In this document: positions 48,784-56,521 of the stretch, piece by piece
Layout: each line of letters opens with the position of its first letter
Numbering within the stretch: position 1 is the first letter of the stretch
DNA from: Escherichia sp. E1V33
Lineage (GTDB): Bacteria; Pseudomonadota; Gammaproteobacteria; Enterobacterales; Enterobacteriaceae
Direction: 5' to 3'
DNA length: 64,000 nt
NCBI RefSeq assembly: GCF_004211955.1
Contig: NZ_RHJI01000017.1
Location: forward strand, 186,001 to 250,000
Notes under the pieces: model-generated
The model's input: the letters and a program-made list of their open reading frames with translations, nothing else
Told to the model about the DNA's origin: nothing
Database searches by the model: none
Program-made: the position numbers and the translations under genes

Positions 48784-49418
48784 TGTTTTGCCGCCTTGAT
48801 GAGAGTGGTTTTCACCGGGAAATAATCCGCGCCGAGATACTGTTCCGACTGGCGAATTTGCCCTTCGCTGTCGATCCAGTAGCGGTTATGCCAGCGCGCC
48901 TGGTCGGTGGAGACTTCTTCGTCCAGCATACGAACCGGAGTTTCATCGCTGCCGACTTTGACGGTATCGGTGCCATCCCATTTGAAGACTGAGCGTGCGG
49001 TGGCGTAGCGTACCTGCTTATACTCGGTCCAGCCCATCGTGCGGGTCCAGGTTGCACCATCAATGATTTGTGCGGGTTTAATCAGCGGGTCGGCGGCAAG
49101 GTTATTCACCTCAATCAGGTTGTCGCCGCCAAGCAAAGTCTTCACCAGACGACCATGTTGTGTGACGAGAGTGGCCTGATCCTGAGTGACCCATTTTTGT
49201 TGTCCTTCTTCAGCGAAGGCCAGCACCACAAACAACTGCGGCCCACCATTAAGCTGCATGTACTGGCTGGCGTAGGGCATATTTTGAATATCATCATCCG
49301 TCAGCTGTACGCCTGGTGTACCGAACAGACTGTCCCACAGTGAATTGCCCAGCTCTTTAGTCGTGGCTGAACAGGCCTGTAATAGCAGGCAGATAAGAAT
49401 GAGTGCAGGTCGCTTCAC
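48780..49418 (-). CDS. yjbF: YjbF, outer-membrane lipoprotein (GfcB family)
   Basis: YjbF is a lipoprotein of the YjbF/GfcB family in the RcsB-regulated polysaccharide operon. The lipobox LLLQAC is clear, with Cys at residue 16. The next residues (SATTKELG) do not place an aspartate at position +2, so it should be sorted to the outer membrane. I start at GTG 49418 (VKRPALILICLL), preceded by GGAGAAGA, giving 212 residues. It overlaps yjbG by four bases. A palindromic repeat separates it from yjbE. Confidence 0.9.
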   Translation of the reverse strand: MKRPALILICLLLQACSATTKELGNSLWDSLFGTPGVQLTDDDIQNMPYASQYMQLNGGPQLFVVLAFAEEGQQKWVTQDQATLVTQHGRLVKTLLGGDNLIEVNNLAADPLIKPAQIIDGATWTRTMGWTEYKQVRYATARSVFKWDGTDTVKVGSDETPVRMLDEEVSTDQARWHNRYWIDSEGQIRQSEQYLGADYFPVKTTLIKAAKQ

Positions 49419-49471
49419 GACTCTTCTCCAGAGGGGCAGAATAACCACACCGGAGTGTGGTTATGGTTAAT

Positions 49472-49592
49472 CCCCTTCATACTTCAAGCTGCAGATGCGG
49501 TGACCACACTCGTTCACCCCGGTCACATAGTTATCTATGCTCCCGGGGACTCACTCGCTTGTCGCCTTCCTGCAACTCGAATTATTTTGGGG
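49472..49592. repeat. About 120-bp imperfect palindromic repeat inside yjbEFGH
   Basis: The outer arms read TTCAAGCTGCAG and its near-complement TGCAACTCGAA. The inner arms read ACCCCGGTCACATAG and CTATGCTCCCGGGG around TTAT. The structure resembles a dispersed Escherichia intergenic palindromic repeat distinct from REP; I do not assign a family name. It fills most of the 186-bp gap between yjbE and yjbF. Confidence 0.7.
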
Positions 49593-49604
49593 ATACATAC
49601 TTTA

Positions 49605-49847
49605 TTACTGGGTACTGGTGGTCGTGGTTGTTGTGGTCCCGGTATTAGAACCATCACCGCCACCGGTTGCCGCGAGCGCGACACCCACCGCCGAGCTTAC
49701 GGTGCTGACGCTGGTCGCGGAGGAACTACCCGCTGAAACCGACGTTGCTGCCGACCCTGCCGCTTCGCCCACCTGTACAGGTGCAGCCCACGCAGAAGTC
49801 GCCGCAAGCGCAGATATGGCAAAAATGCCATACAGAACTTTTTTCAT
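49605..49847 (-). CDS. yjbE: YjbE, small secreted Ser/Thr/Ala-rich protein
   Basis: This is the first gene of the yjbEFGH polysaccharide operon; its function is unknown. The 80-residue precursor has a signal peptide ending SAWA (about residue 22). The mature part is a low-complexity chain of Ala, Ser, Thr, Val and Gly that ends in a threonine run ([12 protein letters not shown]) and contains no cysteine. Secretion and low complexity suggest a surface or matrix role, which is inference. ATG 49847 follows AGGGAAAT. Confidence 0.88.
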
Positions 49848-50252
49848 AACAATTTCCCTTCATTGAATGAATGGAGATTTACCCAAAACATTTCGGGCGG
49901 GATCGAGTATACACAACTAAAGCATGCGAATTACGGCACGGGGAATTAGCGATGGGGTTTTAGGATAATTGGAATGAATATCAAATATAAGCTACAGCTT
50001 ATATATAAATAAGATTAAAAATCATAATGTTAAAATAAAAGCAAAAGTAATTAATCTGCGTATTTTCCGAAATCAATCACGATTAAAAATCTATTTTAGG
50101 ATTAACCTCACGGTATGATTTCCGTTAAATCACAGACAAGCGGATTTATCTGATAAAACAATGCCGACTTATAGTCGGTATTGTTTTTAAGGTTATTTAA
50201 TTAATCGTGCTATGCATTAATTGCCGAATACGATGTACATATCGGCATCGAC
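49848..50252. promoter_or_regulatory. yjbE upstream region
   Basis: A very AT-rich spacer with no gene. It should hold the yjbE promoter. The minus strand contains TTCCAATTATCCTA (49961-49974), whose right half matches the RcsAB-type consensus. The pgi terminator is at 50156-50186. Confidence 0.5.
50156..50186. terminator. Terminator downstream of pgi
   Basis: AAACAATGCCGACT (50156-50169) and AGTCGGTATTGTTT (50173-50186) form a 14-bp stem with one G-T pair and a three-base loop, followed by a T-run on either strand. Confidence 0.8.
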
Positions 50253-50332
<80 letters not shown>

Positions 50333-50358
50333 ATAGCGGCATCAGGCATGAACGATGA

Positions 50359-52008
50359 TTAACCGCGCCACGCTTTATAGCGGTTAATCAGACCATTGGT
50401 TGAGCTATCGTGGCTGCTGATTTCTTTATCATCTTTCAGCTCTGGCAGAATACGGTTCGCCAGCTGTTTACCCAGTTCCACGCCCCACTGGTCGAAGGTG
50501 AAGATGTTCAGGATCACGCCCTGAGTAAAGATTTTGTGCTCATACAGCGCAATCAACGCCCCCAGGCTGAACGGAGTGATTTCACGCAGCAGGATGGAGT
50601 TGGTCGGGCGGTTACCTTCGAACACTTTGAACGGCACCACGTAGTCAAGCGTTGCCGGATCTTTACCCTGATCGCGATATTCCTGCTCAACCACTTCGCG
50701 GGATTTACCAAACGCCAGCGCTTCGGTCTGGGCGAAGAAGTTAGACAGCAGTTTCTGGTGGTGATCAGAGAGCGGGTTATGGGTGATAGCTGGGGCGATG
50801 AAATCGCACGGTACCATTTTGGTTCCCTGGTGGATCAGCTGGTAGAACGCGTGCTGACCGTTAGTGCCTGGTTCACCCCAGATAATCGGGCCAGTCTGGT
50901 AATCCACAACGTTACCGTTACGGTCAACATACTTACCGTTGGACTCCATATTGCCCTGCTGGAAGTACGCCGCGAAACGGTGCATATACTGGTCATACGG
51001 CAGAATCGCTTCAGTTTCCGCGCCAAAGAAATTGTTGTACCAGATGCCAATCAGCGCCAACAGTACAGGCAGGTTTTTCTCGGCAGGCGTGGAGGAGAAA
51101 TGCTTGTCCATCGCGTGTGCGCCAGAAAGCAGTTCAACGAAATTATCAAAGCCGATAGAGAGAACAATCGACAGGCCAATCGCTGACCACAAAGAGTAAC
51201 GACCACCGACCCAGTCCCAGAACTCGAACATGTTGGCGGTATCAATACCAAACTCACCAACGGCTTTGGCGTTTGTGGAGAGCGCAGCGAAGTGTTTCGC
51301 AACGTGTTTCTCATCGCCTGCCGCTTTCAGGAACCAGTCACGCGCGCTATGGGCGTTGGTCATGGTTTCCTGAGTGGTGAAGGTTTTAGATGCTACCAGG
51401 AACAGCGTGGTTTCCGGGTTTACTTTTTTCAGCACTTCCGCGATGTGAGTCCCATCGACGTTAGAAACAAAGTGCATGTTCAGGTGATTTTTGTACGGAC
51501 GCAGTGCTTCAGTCACCATGTACGGGCCGAGGTCAGAACCGCCGATACCGATATTCACCACGTCGGTGATTGCTTTACCGGTATAACCTTTCCACTCACC
51601 GGAAATAATCGCTTGTGAGAAGGTTTTCATCTTCTCCAGCACCGCGTTGACTTCCGGCATAACATCTTTGCCATCAACCAGAATCGGGGTATTGCTACGG
51701 TTACGCAGCGCCACGTGCAGCACGGCGCGGTTTTCGGTGCGGTTGATCTTCTCGCCAGAGAACATCGACTTAATCGCGCCCGCCAGATCGCACTCTTTCG
51801 CCAGATCCTGTAATTTCGCCAACGTTTCTTCGGTGATGCGGTTTTTGGAGTAATCCACCAGCATCTGATCGTCGAAGGTTGCGGAGAACTTAGAAAAACG
51901 ATCGCCGTCTTGAGCAAAAAGATCGGCGATCGTAACGTCTTTCATTTCATCGAAGTGTTTCTGTAGTGCCTGCCAGGCAGCGGTCTGCGTTGGATTGATG
52001 TTTTTCAT
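50359..52008 (-). CDS. pgi: Pgi, glucose-6-phosphate isomerase
   Basis: Pgi is the glycolytic and gluconeogenic enzyme that interconverts glucose-6-phosphate and fructose-6-phosphate. The 549-residue protein has the sugar-phosphate segments [13 protein letters not shown], the [10 protein letters not shown] loop (about residue 207), the catalytic glutamate region [11 protein letters not shown] and the C-terminal lysine segment [10 protein letters not shown] (here [10 protein letters not shown]). ATG 52008 (MKNINPTQ) follows AGAAGAG; a start two codons earlier has no ribosome site. It is divergent from lysC with a 293-bp spacer. Confidence 0.98.
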   Translation of the reverse strand: MKNINPTQTAAWQALQKHFDEMKDVTIADLFAQDGDRFSKFSATFDDQMLVDYSKNRITEETLAKLQDLAKECDLAGAIKSMFSGEKINRTENRAVLHVALRNRSNTPILVDGKDVMPEVNAVLEKMKTFSQAIISGEWKGYTGKAITDVVNIGIGGSDLGPYMVTEALRPYKNHLNMHFVSNVDGTHIAEVLKKVNPETTLFLVASKTFTTQETMTNAHSARDWFLKAAGDEKHVAKHFAALSTNAKAVGEFGIDTANMFEFWDWVGGRYSLWSAIGLSIVLSIGFDNFVELLSGAHAMDKHFSSTPAEKNLPVLLALIGIWYNNFFGAETEAILPYDQYMHRFAAYFQQGNMESNGKYVDRNGNVVDYQTGPIIWGEPGTNGQHAFYQLIHQGTKMVPCDFIAPAITHNPLSDHHQKLLSNFFAQTEALAFGKSREVVEQEYRDQGKDPATLDYVVPFKVFEGNRPTNSILLREITPFSLGALIALYEHKIFTQGVILNIFTFDQWGVELGKQLANRILPELKDDKEISSHDSSTNGLINRYKAWRG

Positions 52009-52301
52009 TAGCAATACTCTTCTGATTTTGAGAATTGTGACTTTGGAAGATTGTAGCGCCAGTCACAGAAAAATGTGATGGTTTTAGTGCCGTTAGCTCG
52101 ACCAGCTAGCGAAGAGGATAAAAAGTATAGCTGTTATAAGCACAATTTCTCACCGCTCCTGCTGCATGAAAAATCCGCATAATCCCAGCGTTGACAGCCT
52201 CCCCCACACCTTTTATTTATAAATACGGTTTGCGCCTGCACCGGTTTCAGTTTTGCCTTTGTGCCATGGTCGCTTCTTTCTCTCCCTGACACGAGGTAGT
52301 C
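52009..52301. promoter_or_regulatory. pgi/lysC divergent spacer; short lysC leader without recognisable riboswitch
   Basis: A promoter for lysC is visible: TTGACA at 52191-52196 and TATTTA at 52214-52219 with a 17-bp spacer, giving a start site near 52226 and a leader of about 75 nt. The leader ends CCTGACACGAGGTAGTC before ATG, as in K-12 except for the last base. The roughly 300-nt lysine-riboswitch leader known for E. coli lysC does not fit and I find none of its conserved aptamer segments. Confidence 0.7.
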
Positions 52302-53651
52302 ATGCCCGATATTGTTGTCTCTAAATTTGGTGGTACTAGCGTTGCTGATTTTGACGCTATGAACCGCAGCGCCGACATTGTGCTTTCCGATGCAAATGTG
52401 CGTTTAGTCGTCCTCTCGGCTTCCGCCGGGATCACCAATCTGTTGGTTGCTCTGGCTGAAGGTCTGGAACCAGCTGAACGCTTCGCAAAACTCGATGCTA
52501 TTCGCAATATCCAGTTCGCTATTCTGGAACGTCTGCGTTACCCCAATGTCATCCGCGAAGAGATTGAACGACTGCTGGAGAACATCACCATTCTGGCGGA
52601 AGCTGCTGCACTAGCGACCTCTCCAGCGCTAACTGATGAACTGGTCAGCCACGGCGAACTGATGTCGACCCTGCTGTTTGTGGAGATTCTGCGTGAGCGC
52701 AATGTTCAGGCCCAGTGGTTTGATGTGCGTAAAGTGATGCGCACAAACGATCGCTTTGGCCGCGCGGAACCAGATATTGCTGCGCTGGCGGAACTGTCTG
52801 CGCTGCAACTCACCCCACGTCTCAACGAAGGTTTAGTTATCACTCAGGGCTTTATTGGTAGTGAAAGTAAAGGGCGAACCACAACACTTGGTCGCGGCGG
52901 TAGTGACTACACGGCGGCACTATTGGCAGAAGCGTTAAACGCTGCTCGCGTCGATATCTGGACAGATGTGCCGGGAATTTATACTACCGACCCACGCGTC
53001 GTGCCTGATGCCAAACGAATTGATGAAATCGCCTTTGAAGAAGCGGCTGAGATGGCAACCTTTGGTGCCAAAGTGCTTCATCCGGCAACCTTACTGCCTG
53101 CAGTTCGCAGCGATATCCCGGTGTTTGTCGGTTCAAGCAAAGATCCGCGAGCTGGCGGTACTTTAGTGTGTAATAAAACCAAAAATCCGCCGCTGTTCCG
53201 TGCGCTGGCTCTGCGTCGCAAACAAACGCTATTAACCCTGCATAGCCTGAATATGCTGCATTCTCGCGGCTTCCTCGCGGAAGTTTTCGGCATTCTCGCA
53301 CGGCATAATATTTCGGTGGATTTAATTACTACGTCAGAGGTGAGCGTGGCGTTGACCCTCGACACTACCGGTTCAACGTCAACGGGCGATACGTTGCTGA
53401 CACAATCGCTGCTGATGGAGCTTTCAGCTCTGTGCCGGGTAGAAGTGGAAGAAGGTCTGGCACTGGTGGCTCTGATTGGTAACGACCTGTCAAAAGCCTG
53501 TGGTGTTGGCAAAGAGGTGTTTGGTGTACTTGAACCGTTCAACATTCGCATGATTTGCTACGGCGCTTCCAGCCATAACCTGTGTTTCCTGGTGCCAGGC
53601 GAAGACGCGGAACAAGTCGTGCAGAAATTGCATAGTAATTTGTTTGAGTAA
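52302..53651 (+). CDS. lysC: LysC, lysine-sensitive aspartokinase III
   Basis: LysC phosphorylates aspartate at the head of the lysine/threonine/methionine pathway and is feedback-inhibited by lysine. The 449-residue protein has the kinase motif VVSKFGGTSVADFDAM at the N terminus, the RGGSDYTAALLAEAL segment near residue 198, and two C-terminal ACT domains (from about 310). Residues known to give lysine resistance when altered (Glu250, Met318, Gly323, Thr344, Ser345, Thr352) are wild type. About a dozen other substitutions against recalled K-12 are present, including Ser2 to Pro and Ala246 to Glu. Confidence 0.97.
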   Translation: MPDIVVSKFGGTSVADFDAMNRSADIVLSDANVRLVVLSASAGITNLLVALAEGLEPAERFAKLDAIRNIQFAILERLRYPNVIREEIERLLENITILAEAAALATSPALTDELVSHGELMSTLLFVEILRERNVQAQWFDVRKVMRTNDRFGRAEPDIAALAELSALQLTPRLNEGLVITQGFIGSESKGRTTTLGRGGSDYTAALLAEALNAARVDIWTDVPGIYTTDPRVVPDAKRIDEIAFEEAAEMATFGAKVLHPATLLPAVRSDIPVFVGSSKDPRAGGTLVCNKTKNPPLFRALALRRKQTLLTLHSLNMLHSRGFLAEVFGILARHNISVDLITTSEVSVALTLDTTGSTSTGDTLLTQSLLMELSALCRVEVEEGLALVALIGNDLSKACGVGKEVFGVLEPFNIRMICYGASSHNLCFLVPGEDAEQVVQKLHSNLFE

Positions 53652-53659
53652 AAACAGTG

Positions 53660-53690
53660 CGGCCCGGATGATACTTGCCGGGCCGAATTT
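53660..53690 (+). terminator. Terminator after lysC
   Basis: CGGCCCGG (53660-53667) pairs with CCGGGCCG (53678-53685) around ATGATACTTG, followed by AATTTATT. It starts 8 bp after the lysC stop. Confidence 0.82.
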
Positions 53691-54049
53691 ATTCTCCCAT
53701 CACTGTCGCCATCAATAACCTATCCAGCTCCCCGACATCACCATCCCTACTGTCAGGTAACACAGGTGGAATTTCCCCACGCGCCAGTTCCGCATGGATA
53801 AACGCATGTAGCAATGGTCGGCGTGGGCCATATTTCTTTTAACTGCTGCGATACCCGTTCGCGCATCACAGCACTGACTCCATTTAATGGTATTTTTTCA
53901 TCCTTTGATGTTAACCACCCCGTGCAGAACCTGGTCCAGCCCACTGAAAACAGGGATGTTGTCAATACGAGAGCATTATTGCGAGAAACGTGCCAGAAAT
54001 GAAATATCAGCTTTAACGCATTGAATAATAAAAATTCAATTAGCTTCAA
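53689..54049 (-). pseudogene. Unidentified degenerate coding remnant between lysC and yjbD
   Basis: I do not recognise this. A minus-strand frame reads through VMRERVSQQLKEIWPTPT and then continues plausibly only after a one-base shift near 53822, as LLHAFIHAELARGEIPP and on to LLMATVMGE-stop at 53689. A second shift near 53900 would join an upstream segment, IPVFSGLDQVLHG. The end overlaps the lysC terminator hairpin. Codon use in the joined frame looks coding, but no ribosome site or start is convincing. The rest of the 550-bp spacer is AT-rich. It could be the 3' end of a decayed acquired gene, or chance. Confidence 0.3.
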
Positions 54050-54201
54050 TAAGTTATTGAAGAATGATTTCCGTTTAATTTTTTATCTTTATTAATTATT
54101 TAAAAAGATAAATATTAAAGAGAAAGCAAAATGAATATTATAAGTTCTGCTCGCACATGAATTCCCGTACACTGAACCCTCCGGCTCAATGAGGCACCAT
54201 C

Positions 54202-54474
54202 ATGGCACTCCCCCGTATTACCCAAAAAGAGATGACTGAACGCGAGCAACGCGAGCTAAAAACGCTGTTGGATCGCGCGCGGATTGCGCATGGCCGCGTA
54301 CTGACCAACGCCGAAACTAACAGCATTAAGAAAGAGTACATCGATAAATTAATGGTTGAGCGTGAGGCTGAAGCGAAAAAAGCCCGCCAGTTGAAGAAAA
54401 AGCAGGCTTATAAACCGGATCCTGAAGCGTCGTTTAGCTGGTCGGCAAATACGTCGACGCGCGGCAGGCGTTAA
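54202..54474 (+). CDS. yjbD: YjbD, DUF3811-family protein of unknown function
   Basis: This is a 90-residue, strongly charged helical protein of unknown function, conserved in enterobacteria. Residues 8-75 are rich in Lys, Glu and Arg and likely form long helices (KEMTEREQRELKTLLDRAR ... VEREAEAKKARQLKKKQA). The C terminus is polar (ANTSTRGRR). GAGGCACC precedes the ATG. It ends exactly where the converging rluF ends, with no spacer (54474/54475). Confidence 0.88.
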   Translation: MALPRITQKEMTEREQRELKTLLDRARIAHGRVLTNAETNSIKKEYIDKLMVEREAEAKKARQLKKKQAYKPDPEASFSWSANTSTRGRR

Positions 54475-55347
54475 TCAACGCCCCTTCTTTTTGCGCCCAG
54501 GCGAGGTGAAACGTTTACCGTTTGACGCCGGGCGGCTACCTTTTTCCGCTGTTTTTTCCATCTTCACCACCGGGCGCTTGATGCCCGCCGTTTTCGGTTT
54601 GGCCTTCGCTTTGGGCTTCGCCTCGGAAGAGGAATTTTCAATGAGCTTAAAGAGATCGATGAGCTCGTCGTCGGTTAAATCGCGCCATTCTCCCAACGGG
54701 ATCCCGCTTAAGCTGACGTTCATAATCCGTGTACGTTCCAGCTTTTTCACTTCGTAGCCAAAGTATTCGCACATGCGGCGGATCTGGCGGTTCAGCCCCT
54801 GAACGAGGGTAATGCGAAAGACAAACGGCGCTTCTTTTTTGACTTTGCACTTTTTGGTCACCGTCCCGAGGATCGGCACCCCCGCCCCCATGCCACGAAT
54901 AAATTCATCAGTGATCGGTTTATCGACCGTCACCAGATACTCCTTTTCATGATCGTTACCAGCACGCAGGATCTTATTTACCAGATCACCGTGGTTGGTG
55001 AGAAATATTAGCCCCTGGGAGTCTTTATCCAGACGACCAATCGGGAATACGCGCTTGCTGTGGTTAACGAAATCGACAATGTTATCGCGCTCGCCATCTT
55101 CGGTGGTGCTGACAATGCCTACGGGCTTGTTCAGGGCGATAAGTACCAGATCTTCGGCTTCCCGCGGCTCAATCACCTGACCGTTTACTTTTACAACGTC
55201 GCCGGGCTTTACCTGATCGCCAATGGTGGCTCGCTTGCCATTAAGGAACACATTGCCTTGCTCGATATAGCGATCCGCTTCGCGGCGTGAGCAAATTCCG
55301 CTTTCGCTGATGTATTTATTTAAACGGACTGATGAGTCGGGCAGCAT
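54475..55347 (-). CDS. rluF: RluF, 23S rRNA pseudouridine(2604) synthase
   Basis: RluF makes pseudouridine at position 2604 of 23S rRNA and also modifies tRNA-Tyr. The 290-residue protein has an N-terminal S4 RNA-binding domain ([19 protein letters not shown]), the catalytic aspartate at residue 107 in [11 protein letters not shown], and the [12 protein letters not shown] motif near residue 189. The last 60 residues form a Lys/Pro-rich basic tail ([12 protein letters not shown] ... GRKKKGR) that probably binds rRNA. Confidence 0.96.
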   Translation of the reverse strand: MLPDSSVRLNKYISESGICSRREADRYIEQGNVFLNGKRATIGDQVKPGDVVKVNGQVIEPREAEDLVLIALNKPVGIVSTTEDGERDNIVDFVNHSKRVFPIGRLDKDSQGLIFLTNHGDLVNKILRAGNDHEKEYLVTVDKPITDEFIRGMGAGVPILGTVTKKCKVKKEAPFVFRITLVQGLNRQIRRMCEYFGYEVKKLERTRIMNVSLSGIPLGEWRDLTDDELIDLFKLIENSSSEAKPKAKAKPKTAGIKRPVVKMEKTAEKGSRPASNGKRFTSPGRKKKGR

Positions 55348-55447
55348 AAATTCTCCTGTAAAACGCGGAATATACCTTACCTCTTTCTCTCGAAAAACAG
55401 GATTTACGTGGGATGCGATAAATTATGCGTCAGCATTAATCATTCCA

Positions 55448-55620
55448 TTAAAATGACCTTTGATAATCACTGAATGAACCGTTTTTATTTATCCACTGAT
55501 TAACCGCCTCGATCGACTCTTTGTTCTCACGCAACCATTTTTCACACTGATTTTGAGGATTTTTTTCAGCAATGACTCAATGAATGCGCCTGAAAGTCTG
55601 AGTTTACACGCGTCGTCCTG
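55448..55620 (-). pseudogene. CcdA-like antitoxin remnant, frameshifted
   Basis: Read on the minus strand, the last 38 or so codons encode QNQCEKWLRENKESIEAV followed by NQWINKNGSFSDYQRSF-stop (stop at 55448-55450). This resembles the toxin-binding C terminus of CcdA antitoxins (ERWKAENQEGM ... NGSFADENRDW in F plasmid). Upstream, CKLRLSGAFIESLLKK lies in another frame. The frames join if one A is added to the seven-A tract at 55560-55566. No start codon, no intact DNA-binding N terminus and no ccdB toxin gene is seen. The rest of the 395-bp rluF/pepE spacer has no gene. Confidence 0.55.
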
Positions 55621-55742
55621 AAGCGCTAGCGCCAGCGAGACGCTTTCCAGAAGCAATGCGCGACATCGTGAGCCATGTCATTAAGCGATTAAAATCACAG
55701 TGGTAGCATGCCTCCCGTGATTTCTTACTAACCGGAGAAGTA

Positions 55743-56432
55743 ATGGAACTGCTTTTATTGAGTAACTCGACGCTGCCGGGAAAAGCCTGGCTGGAACATG
55801 CGCTGCCGTTGATTGCTGAACAGTTGCAAGGTCGCCGTTCAGCGGTGTTTATTCCTTTCGCTGGCGTAACGCAAACCTGGGATGATTACACGGCCAAAAC
55901 GGCTGCGGTCCTCGCTCCGCTTGGCGTTTCTGTCACCGGTATTCATAGCGTGGCCGATCCTGTTGCCGCAATTGAAAATGCAGAGATCGTGATTGTCGGC
56001 GGCGGCAATACTTTCCAGTTGTTGAAAGAATGCCGCGTGCGCGGGCTGTTGGCTCCCATTGCCGACGTAGTAAAACGCGGCGCGCTGTACATTGGCTGGA
56101 GCGCAGGTGCTAACCTTGCTTGCCCAACCATCCGTACTACTAACGATATGCCGATTGTCGATCCGCAAGGTTTCGATGCGCTGAACCTGTTCCCGCTGCA
56201 AATCAACCCGCACTTCACCAACGCGCTGCCAGAAGGCCACAAAGGTGAAACACGCGAGCAGCGAATTCGTGAACTGCTGGTAGTCGCACCAGAACTGACG
56301 ATTATTGGTTTACCGGAAGGTAACTGGATCACGGTGAGTAAAGGTCACGCTACGCTGGGTGGCCCAAATACCACTTATGTGTTTAAGGCTGGTGAAGAAG
56401 CGGTTCCACTGGAAGCTGGACACCGTTTTTAA
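55743..56432 (+). CDS. pepE: PepE, alpha-aspartyl dipeptidase (peptidase E)
   Basis: PepE is a cytoplasmic serine peptidase (family S51) that hydrolyses dipeptides with N-terminal aspartate. The 229-residue protein has the nucleophile serine in [13 protein letters not shown] (about residue 120), the [10 protein letters not shown] segment near 85 and the histidine region [13 protein letters not shown] (about 157). GGAGAAG precedes the ATG. A REP pair separates it from the converging yjbB. Confidence 0.95.
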   Translation: MELLLLSNSTLPGKAWLEHALPLIAEQLQGRRSAVFIPFAGVTQTWDDYTAKTAAVLAPLGVSVTGIHSVADPVAAIENAEIVIVGGGNTFQLLKECRVRGLLAPIADVVKRGALYIGWSAGANLACPTIRTTNDMPIVDPQGFDALNLFPLQINPHFTNALPEGHKGETREQRIRELLVVAPELTIIGLPEGNWITVSKGHATLGGPNTTYVFKAGEEAVPLEAGHRF

Positions 56433-56439
56433 GTAAATT

Positions 56440-56509
56440 GCCGGATGCATGATCCGGCATTTTGTGCATAGTGCCTGATGCGACGCTTTACGCGTCTTAT
56501 CAGGCCTAC
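56440..56509. repeat. REP pair between pepE and yjbB
   Basis: GCCGGATGCATGATCCGGC, then GTGCCTGATGCGACGC with GCGTCTTATCAGGCCTAC, form two REP-type units between the 3' ends of pepE and yjbB. Confidence 0.85.
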
Positions 56510-56521
56510 GGGGTCACGGTA

